In this document: positions 54,901-64,000 of the stretch, one piece after another
Numbering within the stretch: the stretch's first letter is position 1
Layout: each line of letters starts with the position of its first letter
Source: Pratylenchus scribneri
Taxonomy: Eukaryota; Nematoda; Chromadorea; Rhabditida; Pratylenchidae
Length of the DNA: 64,000 nt
Direction: 5' to 3'
Assembly: GCA_030063045.1 (NCBI GenBank)
Contig: JAQSEB010000107.1
Coordinates: 186,001 to 250,000 of the forward strand
Notes under the pieces: generated by a model
The model's database searches: none
What the model saw: the letters and a program-made list of their open reading frames with translations, nothing else
What the model was told of the DNA's origin: nothing
Program-made: the position numbers and the translations under genes

Positions 54901-57900
54901 AGGATGCCCAAAAGATCATCTTTTAGGTAGTCTTTAGTTAGACGTAGGGTTGCGCCCCCGCACCCGCGGGGGCCACCCCCGACGGGGATCCCCGCACTTT
55001 TTGGGTTTCACCCCTGACCCTACCCCCGCAAGAGCCACCCCCGCGCCCCCGCACCCCCGCGGGGGTGAACATGCACCCCATATTATTGGATTTTTCAAGG
55101 AAAATGGGGTTCGATAGGGAGATTTTGACCAAATTTTTGTAGGATATTAAATTTTTTTATTAAAATTTTTCTCTGCGAGGCTATTTTTAGGTAAAATTTT
55201 TCGCTGCGCAGCCATTTTTGGATGAAATTTTTTTCAAAAAATTTTTTATTTGAAAAATGTGGCTTTTTAAAAAATTTACGTTACCCCCGCCCCCGCGGGG
55301 ATCCCCGCGGGGGCCCCCGCAAGGGGTCACCCCCGAACCCGTCCCCGCAAGTGCCAACCCCGCAAACCCCGACCCCCGCACAACCCGCCCCCGCACTGCG
55401 GGGGCGCAACCCTAGTTAGACGGCCATAAGGCAATATATAATTTTTAAACCTGCATTCTACATTACTTGAAAAAATATTCAAAATTTGAACCCAAATAAT
55501 AACATTTTAAATACATATTCACAAAAAAAATAATTAGAGATATTTTTCATCCATAAATTAAAAAATAAACAATTTTTATTTCTAAAAATTATAAATAATT
55601 CTCCACAGACAAAAAGATACACAAAGATTGGGGTGGAAACAACGGCTTTGACATCAGAAATAGTGGAAACAGAAATTTTTCTTACTCGCCTGTGACAACC
55701 ACGACGACCACAACTCAATTCCAACCACAAGGATGCCATGAACAAAATCCAATGACAAATCATCAAATTGCACCTGCTGAAGATGGTCATCCAAATGAAG
55801 AAAATCAACAAAGAAATGAACAAGAAATTGCTGCTGATAATCAGGCAAGTATTTGTGGGAATACCGCAACTTATGATAAAATGAACATTTTAATAATTTT
55901 GGAGTGGACTGTTGGCTATCTAAAAAATATTATTTTATTCAACTTGGTTAATAATTGTTAGAATTATGCTCAAAAAATCATAGAAAAATTCATGAAACCA
56001 TAATAACAAGGATCTTAAGATTACAATTTCAAAAATTCTGGACTGATCTAAATAAAAATTAATATCATTTGATAGACAAAAATCTGTTCTTTAATTCGAT
56101 GAAAAATCATTAAAATCGGTTCACTCCTTGATGAATTATTATAATCGGCAAGATTTATAAAAAAATTTTACTCTTTAAAGCTAATTTTGATTAGAATTTT
56201 CGTCTGAAGCAAAAAGATTCAGGCTGAAAAATTAAACTTTGCAATTTTTTACATGCCTATCTACCTTTCAGAATACTGAATTTGTGCATGCTGGCAATGA
56301 AAATGAATCCACTGCCGTCGGCATTGGAATTTCCCTGAACGCCCAAATTCAAAATGATGAACGTGAACCACTTCGTTCCGATCCAACAGAGCAACAAAAT
56401 GAAAATGATGACAATGAAGCAGAAAATGCTAATGACCCAATTGTTATTGCCAAGAATCGTTGGCATCTGCAAAAATTTGTTCATCGTACCATTGATTGGC
56501 TCAGGAAATTATCACCTCATTGGATTGGCTCAATATGCCTTTGTTTGTTGCTGCTTCGCCTTTTATGCAGTCAAATGCAAATGGAAGTGGGCGAAGAAGC
56601 CAGGCTTATAATGAAAAGTATTGAGTAAGTATGACAATATATTTACCCATAAAATCAGAAGGATTTACCCATTTCGTGTCAAACATTTGTGTTTTCCAAA
56701 CATTTTACGTTTTTATTTTCCAAACATTTTATATTTTTGTTTGTTTGCCCCAACATTTTTTGTTTTTGTTTTTACAAACTTTTTTGTTTTTGTTCATCCT
56801 TTGTCTTTTTGTTCATCCAAACATTTGTGTTTCTGATTACCCAAACATTTTGGGTTTTGCTTGTTTGTCCAAATATTTATTGTTTTTAGATGTTCGAACA
56901 TCTATGTATTTTAAAGTCAATATTTTAAGACCGTAAAACTTGGCCAAATAAGGCCCATTTTTAAACTCTATTCTGCCTTAAGCTTATTAGTCAAAATCCG
57001 AGGTCACAAAACATCTTGTTATGGTCAAGTTATATAGCCTCAAAAAAATTTGACACAAAAAATTATGGGAAAATTAAATGATTTTAATGGCTAAATTAAT
57101 ATTTTTTCTCATTTTTAAAAATTAATTTTAATATCAAATTTAGTTGTTCAATAAATCGCACAATGTCCGAGAGAATCCCATTGGATTGGATTGACAAGCA
57201 ACAATATGGCGGAACAACGGAAACGAATCCACACATCCGCCGAGAACAATTAAATGGGTAAATTGACAAAGAAATCGTTGGCTTAACTAAGAGGAAATTT
57301 ATTAAATTTGAAAACAAAAACCAAAAATTTCGTATCTCATTATCATTTTTGAATTTCTAAAGACAAAATTTTTATGAAAAATTGAAACTTTTAATTTTTT
57401 CCAGGACTTTTGGTAGCCTAAAATTTAAATTATTTTAAAAAATTTCTAAAAACTATATTTTTTGTAATTTCACCCAAAAAAATTAAATCTAATTTCTGGT
57501 TTTTCCTGAAAAACATAAATTAAAAAATATTTAAATTTTTTATTAACTATAATAATTTTAAAAAAAATTCAGAAACACAGCCGCCCGCTACTGCGATCTT
57601 GAACAACTCGATTTACGTTGGTATTGGACGGTCTCAATCCTGAACGGCCTGAACTTTCTGCTCATTGCTGTATTTTTGGCCTCACTTTTGCTTCATTCCA
57701 CCGATTTTCTCACATTGGAACACGAATTTGAAGTTAAAGAGAAAATCAAAATGGAAATTGAAATGCAAGAGATAATTACGCATGGAAGGAGAAGTCGACC
57801 AAAATGGCATGGAAGGAATCCCCTCCGGGCAGATGATCAGTCCAGCCACAGTAGCAATTATGATCAAATTTGTGAGTTATAAATTGAATGAGAAAATTTA

Positions 57901-60679
57901 TTAATTTAATTTATCTTATGGAATTTACCCATAAATTTTTGTTTCGAAAATCTTTTTGGGGCGATATAAGTTATAACAAAGTATTGGGACTATTGATTAG
58001 ATTTAGTTTAGGGATATGGTTTAAATTAAAAAGCCAAAAGCTACTTACCACTACACCCTAAAAACCCTACATCCATCATACTTACATGGGTTAATATGTT
58101 TAATAAGACATTAGCTCTCGGAGTATACTTTTATTTGTTTTTTCTTCTACATTTATTTTTAAAAAATCAGCTTAAGTATTTTGGGTTAATTCGGAAAAAT
58201 TGCATCGATTTTATTGCTAAGATTTTTAATTGTTATTCAAATGAAATTTAATTTTTTTTTTCATAGTATACGGAGCCGAAACTTCCGTCATCAGTTCAAT
58301 GATTCCACCAAGCACAGTTCCACCCACTGAATCGCGAACTCATCCGACACCAGCGGCTGCCGCCGCCAATTTGAATGAACCATCGCCGAATCATCCATCA
58401 CCATTGAATGGCGTACCAAATGCCTCAACAACTTGTTCATCCGCCAATGGGATGGACGAGAATTCAATTTACGATTATAATAATAGGTAAGTTTTTTAAA
58501 AAGAAGTTTTGGCATATATTTAATTCAAACTTCATTGTAGCTCTGCTGCCTCCTCATTAATATCCTACATGAGTTTGCCACTAAATGTGCATGTACAGAG
58601 ATGGCTTAATCACTACAATCAATTGAACGCCGGGCAACAATGTTCATGCACAGAATGCCGGACGGCACATTTGCTCAGAATGAAACTATTACCCGACTTT
58701 CGCCGAGCTTTTAGTGAATCTGAGGTAGAACAAACGGAGGACCGGGGGAAATCGAATCAACACCGAATTGGGCAGCAGGAAGTGGAGAGTAATGGAAAAA
58801 GGCAGGGAAAAAAGGCACACGGCACTGACAACAGCAGACATCGGCGGCTCCCTATTCGTGGACTGCATGAGGCGAGAAGGGATTGTCGGCGAAAACTGAG
58901 GGCATCGGGCTCATTGCGCAGTAGCAACAAACCACAGACTGAAACCATTTTGAACTGCTATGATGAGATGCGTGTTGATGAGCTCTATGAAAAAATAGTA
59001 AGTTAATGTATTCATTTTGTAATTTTTATGGCATTTTTTATTCTGTTTACATTTTCAATATTTTTTTGCCACATTATATAATAAATACATCCCATTATTA
59101 ATAGGATGGTATTTAATTAAATTTGATGAAAACACATTGAAAATGGCGAAAAGATTTTAGCGGTTTTATGGTTTAGTTTATTATGGACCATCAAATCTTA
59201 TATATATTCAATCGATAGATCTCACGCATTATTTGATTATTGGCTAAAATTTTACCAAAATACCAATTCTAATTTAATTTTGAACCAAAAACCAAAATGG
59301 GTTTAAACCGTTTAATACCCTTTAATTGTTGATCAAACCAAAATTGGTTTAAACTGTTTAATACCCTTTAATTGTTGACCAAACCAAAATTGGTTTAGAC
59401 CGTTTAATACCCTTTAATTGTTGATCAAACCAAAATTGGTTTAAACTGTTTAATACCCTTTAATTGTTGACCAAACCAAAATTGGTTTAGACCGTTTAAT
59501 ACCCTTTAATTGTTGATCAAACCAAAATTGGTTTAAACTGTTTAATACCCTTTAATTGTTGACCAAACCATGACAAATTATATACAATTCAATGCATCAT
59601 GACCAGCAGGCTCTATTCAATTGGATATAGGTTTTGGGATCTAGGATAAATTTCGGAATCGTTATAAACCATTAAATCTTATCGCCATTTTCAATACTTT
59701 TTCGGCAAATTAAATTAAATCCCAATTATTAAACCATTTTTAAAAAATCAATGGATTTTTACTTTCCAGCATGCTCAGCCAAGCACATCCCAAGCAGCTT
59801 TTCAAGCAATGAATGCGAATTTGCCACTAGAAGCACAACTGTGGGCTTCCGCTTTTGCGGAGAACTACTATAGGGATAGACGAATGTGTCTTGAATTTGA
59901 ATTGATCTCTTCATTTGTCCAACAACAACAAAATCTACCATGTTGTTTAGGTGCAGGTAAAAATGAAACGGGTTTTCATTTAAAATGAATGATATTATTA
60001 AATAGCTTATTATTTATAGTTAGGTCTGCTAAATTTTTTTTCCTTGATATTGCCAAAATATGTTTCGAGATAACCAAAATTTATTGCATTTTGATAGAAA
60101 TTTTCCCTGAAAAGGAATAAAAAAAGTCTGAAAACTGTGTTAAAAACATTATTTTTGTGAATTTCTCATCAATATGATACATAAAAAAATAGTTCAGAAG
60201 CTAAGAATCCGCTCTTAGATATTAAGAATAAAAATTTTATTAACACTCAATTGTCAAATTTTCATTATAAATTTCATATATTATATTCAGTGGGAAATTT
60301 TGCCGCTATGATGAATGCACAACAACAACAACCACCGCAACAACAAAATGAAGAAGAAGAGGAAGAAGAAGAGAATCCAAGTACAACCAGTCCAACAGAG
60401 GATGAAGAATCCACTTCAAATTCATCAGCAGAAAGTGGTGGCATCAGTGAAGAGGAACGACATGTAAATGTAGGTGAAGCAGCAGAAGCGGAAAACAGCG
60501 ACTTGGATCCTTCCTCCTCATCAATTCCGAGCAGTGAAGTCGAAGATGAAGAAATTGACGCGGATTCCAATGATTTTGACAGCAACGTGGAAGATGAATA
60601 CGAAAAACAGCTTTGGGAAGAAAGAGAAAGAATGAAGAAAACGGAAGCCACTACTACGGCATCAGCAGAAAATTCATGA
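48995..60679 (+). CDS. smo: Smoothened-like class F receptor
   Basis: Seven-helix transducer of Hedgehog signalling. Exons: 48995-49147, 49841-50007, 50673-50786, 51172-51241, 51513-51746, 52192-52343, 52796-52934, 53263-53540, 53810-53878, 53924-54092, 54426-54588, 55609-55844, 56272-56624, 57144-57257, 57573-57871, 58267-58486, 58541-58997, 59770-59956, 60291-60679; 1320 residues in frame. Signal peptide (NSFLCTFYYLFLIPIIAA). Cys-rich domain, residues about 111-212: PKC, CWLRLAPLVCLGHFRPC, TCRNMLEHCP, YLNC. The Smoothened-type linker follows: QCLWPLV and ACYMPCQTPMFP, parallel to QCEVPLV and GCGIQCQNPLF of animal Smoothened. Helix 1 is at about 308-333; NEISVDPVNGMC precedes helix 5; the Cys in RYCDLEQ precedes helix 7. 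The third intracellular loop is about 170 residues, very long; the tail is about 465 residues with Ala, Gln and Glu runs. No frizzled KTxxxW. Intron 12 begins with GC. Confidence 0.78.
49361..49569. mobile_element. Short fold-back MITE, 209 bp, 8-bp target duplication
   Basis: Flanked by ATTTGAGG at 49353-49360 and 49570-49577. The ends GGTACTTATCCAGTTTGTAT and CCTCTTTTTTGGAAAGTGCT are inverted over about 50 bp with very few differences. The centre holds telomere-like words (GGGTTAGGGT, CCTAAACCCTAACC). Smoothened intron 1. Confidence 0.85.
50075..50620 (-). mobile_element. 46-bp-repeat element, copy 9 (6 units)
   Basis: Smoothened intron 2. Begins ATACCCAAAATTGGATAGAG and GACGCATTGAATCAATGG; ends AATGATGCGTAATTGATGAG and ATTTATTGATTGGGTATACC. 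One unit reads GTCAGCAATT. Confidence 0.9.
52620..52690 (-). other. Isolated Pol III B-box-like motif
   Basis: Minus strand TTGTTCGATTCCCGTTGAGG resembles a tRNA T-arm and is followed by a T7 run about 20 bases on. No clear A box. Smoothened intron 6. Confidence 0.3.
54945..55414. mobile_element. GC-rich hAT-like MITE, 470 bp, 8-bp target duplication
   Basis: Flanked by GTTAGACG at 54937-54944 and 55415-55422. Exact 18-bp inverted ends TAGGGTTGCGCCCCCGCA. Both flanks of the element are made of CCCCGC/CGCGGGG runs around an AT-rich centre, so it stands out sharply in the AT-rich Smoothened intron 11. No coding capacity. Confidence 0.9.
55885..56150. mobile_element. Fold-back MITE family C, copy 5 (partly decayed)
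   Basis: Smoothened intron 12. Recognised by GGACTGTTGGCTATCTAAAA, TCATTTGATAGACAAAAATC and CTCCTTGATGAATTATTATA. The outermost ends are lost. Confidence 0.55.
56680..56895. repeat. Imperfect repeat of CCAAACATTTT words
   Basis: In Smoothened intron 13, words such as TTTTCCAAACATTTT and CATCCAAACATTTGTG recur about every 25-40 bases. Period and unit are loose. Open frames here are a by-product. Confidence 0.6.
59125..59715 (+). mobile_element. 46-bp-repeat element, copy 10 (6 units)
   Basis: Smoothened intron 17. Outermost ends are visible: ATTGAAAATGGCGAAAAGAT on the left, and on the right ATCTTATCGCCATTTTCAAT, its near-perfect reverse complement. Units alternate between a GTTGATCAAACC form and a GTTGACCAAACC form, so a 92-bp dimer has been amplified three times. 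Confidence 0.92.
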
Positions 60680-61220
60680 AGAAATATTGAAATGAGGGGA
60701 ATTTTAATGGGGGTTGATCTCTTGGAAAATTAAATATTATTTTTTACATATTCATTCCCGTCCATGATCCTGCGTCCTGCCGGTTTTTGTTTATTTAATT
60801 TTTAATTGCGCCCAATTCAATTTTGCAATAAATATCAATGTGTATAAAATTAATGTAATTTTTATGATTTCTTTTATTCGTTTATATCGGATAATTGGTC
60901 CGAATTAAATTATGAATTTTCTTTTAAAATTATTTTTGGAAATAATCTTAAATGCCGTAAAATATTATGTGATTTGTCCCGATCCGATCTCCAAATCTTA
61001 TACCCAATCGATAGGTCTAGTCAAGACGTATCATTTGATTGTTTGATTAGGGTTTAACCAATTCTAATTTCTAACTTAATTTTGAACCTAGCCGAAAAGC
61101 GAAAACCGGTTTGGATAAAATGTCTTAAATCGGGATATTTTTTTTAAAGCGAAACGCACTAGCCTAGTTCCTAGATCCTAATCCTAGTATAGCAGGCAGA
61201 GCACCACCAATAATCAATAC
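60680..61220. other. Smoothened 3' flank with a truncated 46-bp-repeat element end
   Basis: AATAAA near 60827 may serve Smoothened polyadenylation. At 60985-61090 the left end of a 46-bp-repeat element is recognisable (ATACCCAATCGATAGGTCTA, CAAGACGTATCATTTGATT), broken off after TTAATTTTGAACC. Its right end is absent; the retrotransposon lies about 130 bp further on. Confidence 0.6.
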
Positions 61221-61543
61221 TGTAAGGGAGTAGCCCACTTGGAAGGTCAATTAATTTCTGGACATTTATTCGCATTATTCATCATTTCCATTTATCCCTT
61301 TTTAACCCCGCCCCTTCACACTATTTATAATTCCCCAAGACTTTATTCATTCATCCACATTCACATTCATCTTTTATCCCTTTTCCAATCGAGAAGCCAA
61401 TAAAGTTCTCCATTAAAATCTATGAGACTTGATGAGTAATTGGGGACAACTCCCGGCCAGAGCAATTCCATCCTAACCCAAAACTCTTCTTCGTCGTCAT
61501 TTCGTCGTTCTTCCCGAACTCCTCAGCCCAACACGCCCATCCA
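61221..61543 (+). repeat. Candidate 5' LTR
   Basis: Begins TGTAAGGGAGTAGCCCACTT and ends CATCCA. A TATTTATAA promoter-like word is at 61322 and AATAAA at 61399. Five bases after the end, TGGTAGCACCGAATGG (61549) begins with TGG as a tRNA primer site does. The 3' LTR lies outside the window, so the ends are provisional. Confidence 0.45.
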
Positions 61544-63109
61544 CTAACTGGTAGCACCGAATGGTTCTGCCCCTGGCAGAACAACTTCGGATCATCGACG
61601 GGAATGAATGACAACCAAAAATGGACTTCTCAGGATCAATCAAAGGGAGCCGGGACGCCGGTAAGTTTTTTTGTCATTTTTGTTGCAACACCTCTCAAGA
61701 GAGGAAAAATCAAGTCGACTTATGAATAAGAGCCTAAAATTAAATTAAAGGGCAATCAACCAAGAATGTGAATCAAAGCTGGCAGTAAATATTTGAATTT
61801 ATTAAAAAAAATACCCAAAGCCCCACTTTTCTCCTGGTTTTCCCATTGGCAAATTAATCTAAAAATGCAAAAAGGCTCTCAAAAAGCAAATCACAGTTTC
61901 ATAAAATAATGCAAAGAAAAGCCACAAAATCATTTGACCAAGAGGCCTTAGAGAATAAAATAAATATATTGCGCTAAATAAAAATAAATTCTTACGAGAA
62001 TAAAATCAAGATCGATCTTCACAAAAATTTTCTAAAACATTAATTAGCCCAAAAAGGTCATAATTACAAAACCATAGATTAAAAGTGCCATAATGCTCAA
62101 AATGAAATCAAAGAAAAATAAATTAATTTAGGCAATTTCCGAATAATTTAATGATAGGCAAATAAAAGGAAAAAAATTATAGTGCCAACGATCTAATATA
62201 AAGAGCAAAGAAAAGAAAGAAAATAAATTTAAAAAGGCACACTTTTCCAAATTTAAAAATTCATCCAACCAAATAAAATTAGAAAAGACCTTAAAGTGTC
62301 ATCATCGTTCTAAATCAAAATGAGATTCTTACGAGAATAAAAATCAAGATCAATCTTAATGTAGATTGTCTAATCATTTAGCTAAAAAGGTCAAATTCTA
62401 AACCATAAATATAAAATAAGACAAAAAATCAAGTAAAAATAAAATACAGAATAAAGTCCAAAAGTTCCAAAAAGAGATAGCGACAAAAGGCACAAAGTTC
62501 AATTTCAACTCCCACATAATTCCATTCTGTTTATCATCTCAATAATGGCCATTTCCGAGAAATCCAAGAAAGGAAAACTTTTCCCATCCATTAAATGCTT
62601 CTTAGCACATTAGTCGGCTTTATCGTTAGGGGGCAATCGCCCTTCGGGAAAAATGTTATCAACTTTCACAGAGATCACTTTCCGGCCATTAAATTGTCTT
62701 TTATTAAAACATTTAAACATAGATTTGAGAGTAAATCGTAGAAGGAAATTAAAGATGCTCTCACATTAAAATAAATGAGAAGACACTTGAAAGAATGGAT
62801 GAAAGGAGAACATAAAATTAATTCTCCAATAATAATTTCATTGAAATTATATTTTCAATTAAATCGGGCCCAAACTTTGGCAATTATAACTCATTCATTT
62901 ACCTTCTATTTCTTCAATAATTGTTGATTAATTTTTAGCGCAAAAATAACAAAAAGCATTCATAAATCATCTACAACTACAATCAAAAAAAATCATCAAA
63001 TTTTCCAACAAAGCTATTCGGTTCCCCCATCGAACGGGAAAAAGCCTAATAACAGCAATTGAAAAGCTTACGAGCTTAAAAATCAAGTATTAAAAGAGCG
63101 AATTGAAAA
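61544..63109 (+). mobile_element. Untranslated leader of the LTR retrotransposon
   Basis: A purine-rich leader of about 1.5 kb without long frames. The word TTCTTACGAGAATAAAATCA and the following AGATCGATCTT at about 61991 recur as TTCTTACGAGAATAAAAATC, AAGATCAATCTT at about 62326; both are followed by AAAAAGGTCA and AAACCATA words, so about 335 bp is duplicated. Confidence 0.5.
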
Positions 63110-64000
63110 ATGAGCAATATGCTTACACCTTTTGGTCAGTTGGAAATGTTTTCGGAAGATTCCGTAATAGGTTTTGATCGTTGGTCAGAGAACTTTGAGA
63201 TATACCTACTAGCCATGGGTCGAAATTGGACCGAACAAGAGAAAGTAGCTCGTTTAGGCCTTGCCCTAAAAGACACACCCAGGGAAATTTTTCGAAAATT
63301 GACTGATGAGGAAAAATCAAGTGTCAAAATTGCCCTCAATGCATTGAGAGAAAAACTGAATTCGCCGCATCGTCGCGAATTAGCCAAAAGGACACTTGCA
63401 TTATGTAAGCAAAGGGAAGGTGAGTCCATTACGCAATTTTTGAGGAGATTAACTCCTTTAGTAGAAATTGTCAACTCAACACTTAGCGAAGAGCAAAGAA
63501 AAGAGAAGATATGCGAAGAATTTTTAGATAGGATTAGACCAAATATAAGCTTTTTGGTTAAATTGGTGGGATTGTCCAGAACAAAAGACCTAGATATGGT
63601 TAAAGCCCAAGCTGAAGAATTGGAAATGCTTCTGGTAGCAGAGAAAAGCAGCAATATTGCCGGTATGATGCCTCAGACAGTCCAGTCAATGAATGTACAA
63701 TGGAAGGACCAAATGGCAAGTCAATCCAATGATAATGCTGATGCGCAAAATGAATGGGGATCAGATTCAAATGATTGGTCACAGCATCAACAGTATGAAA
63801 GTCAAAATATGAGACATGACGAAAGTTACCGACTGAATTACCAAAATAGCATGGATAATCAAGAATATAATGAAGAGAATTGCTCACGAGCAAGAAATCA
63901 AGTTAATCAACAAAGTCAGAATAGAATAAACAGGCCATGGTGCGATTATTGTGGCAGAATTGGCCATGTAGAAAACCAATGTAGGCTAAAACAAGAAGAT
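63110..64000 (+). CDS. LTR retrotransposon Gag-like protein (runs off the window)
   Basis: Structural protein of a nematode LTR retrotransposon, open from ATG at 63110 to the window edge (297 codons). The N-terminal two thirds resemble retrotransposon gag capsid: FDRWSENFEIYLLAMG, then a helical region with REGESITQFLRRLTPLVE and a CEEFLDRIRP segment. A Gln/Asn-rich linker leads to one CCHC zinc knuckle, CDYCGRIGHVENQC (63941-63982), which binds nucleic acid. Pol should follow downstream. The frame is intact, so the copy may be young. Superfamily (Gypsy or other) cannot be fixed without pol. Confidence 0.85.
   Translation, partial: MSNMLTPFGQLEMFSEDSVIGFDRWSENFEIYLLAMGRNWTEQEKVARLGLALKDTPREIFRKLTDEEKSSVKIALNALREKLNSPHRRELAKRTLALCKQREGESITQFLRRLTPLVEIVNSTLSEEQRKEKICEEFLDRIRPNISFLVKLVGLSRTKDLDMVKAQAEELEMLLVAEKSSNIAGMMPQTVQSMNVQWKDQMASQSNDNADAQNEWGSDSNDWSQHQQYESQNMRHDESYRLNYQNSMDNQEYNEENCSRARNQVNQQSQNRINRPWCDYCGRIGHVENQCRLKQED

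Noticed and set aside
56621..56936. Three overlapping Phe-rich ORFs in Smoothened intron 13
   Set aside because: Products of the CCAAACATTTT repeat; no splice support.
60274..60651. Minus-strand Ser-rich ORF of 125 codons
   Set aside because: Antisense shadow of the acidic, Glu-rich last exon of Smoothened.
48995..60679. Frizzled instead of Smoothened
   Set aside because: The QCLWPLV and ACYMPCQTPMFP linker fits Smoothened, and the frizzled KTxxxW motif after helix 7 is absent.
63136..63893. Minus-strand ORFs of 172 and 97 codons
   Set aside because: Antisense of the gag frame, which carries a capsid-like region and a zinc knuckle.

Overview
The window is eukaryotic and most likely from a nematode. 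Coding exons of mixed base composition (many GCC and GGC codons) are split by about 77 short, very AT-rich introns. The succinyl-CoA ligase reads like nematode SUCLA2. Most gene starts have a free 3' splice signal a few to about 75 bases upstream, as expected for spliced-leader trans-splicing. The species is an inference. I assembled gene models by joining exons at splice sites; every model closes in frame, but none has been checked against RNA.

Layout. 38-13781 (+): neuroligin-like gene, start outside the window, 23 exons visible. 13925-16876: 24-bp array, perfect hairpin, 23-bp array, no convincing gene. 16877-25925 (+): cys-loop ligand-gated cation channel of the nicotinic type, 19 exons. 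26921-31451 (+): small doublecortin-domain protein, 6 exons. 33671-34817 (+): 84-residue single-pass membrane protein. 35271-36596: tandem 564-bp repeat with tRNA-like modules. 37396-38254 (-): ROMO1. 39348-46014 (+): ATP-forming succinyl-CoA ligase beta subunit (SUCLA2), divergent from ROMO1. 46489-48812 (+): unrecognised 180-residue protein. 48995-60679 (+): a complete Smoothened-like class F receptor of 1320 residues. 61221-64000 (+): 5' part of an LTR retrotransposon with gag.

The genes fall into themes. Neuroligin and the channel are neighbouring synaptic membrane proteins. ROMO1 and SUCLA2 form a head-to-head mitochondrial pair. Smoothened starts 182 bp after the stop of the gene upstream, an operon-like spacing. 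C. elegans has no Smoothened, so a nematode copy would be notable.

The non-coding space is full of repeats. Three arrays share a 24-bp unit. Ten elements plus one fragment share terminal inverted repeats around a variable number of 46-bp units. Five short elements look hAT-like (three with visible 7-8 bp target duplications), and one PIF/Harbinger-like element is nested inside a 46-bp-repeat element. Two further fold-back families recur. Several Pol III B-box-like modules lie in introns or between genes. Two 46-bp-repeat elements in opposite orientation flank the exon encoding the neuroligin membrane segment; skipping that exon would give a soluble ectodomain.
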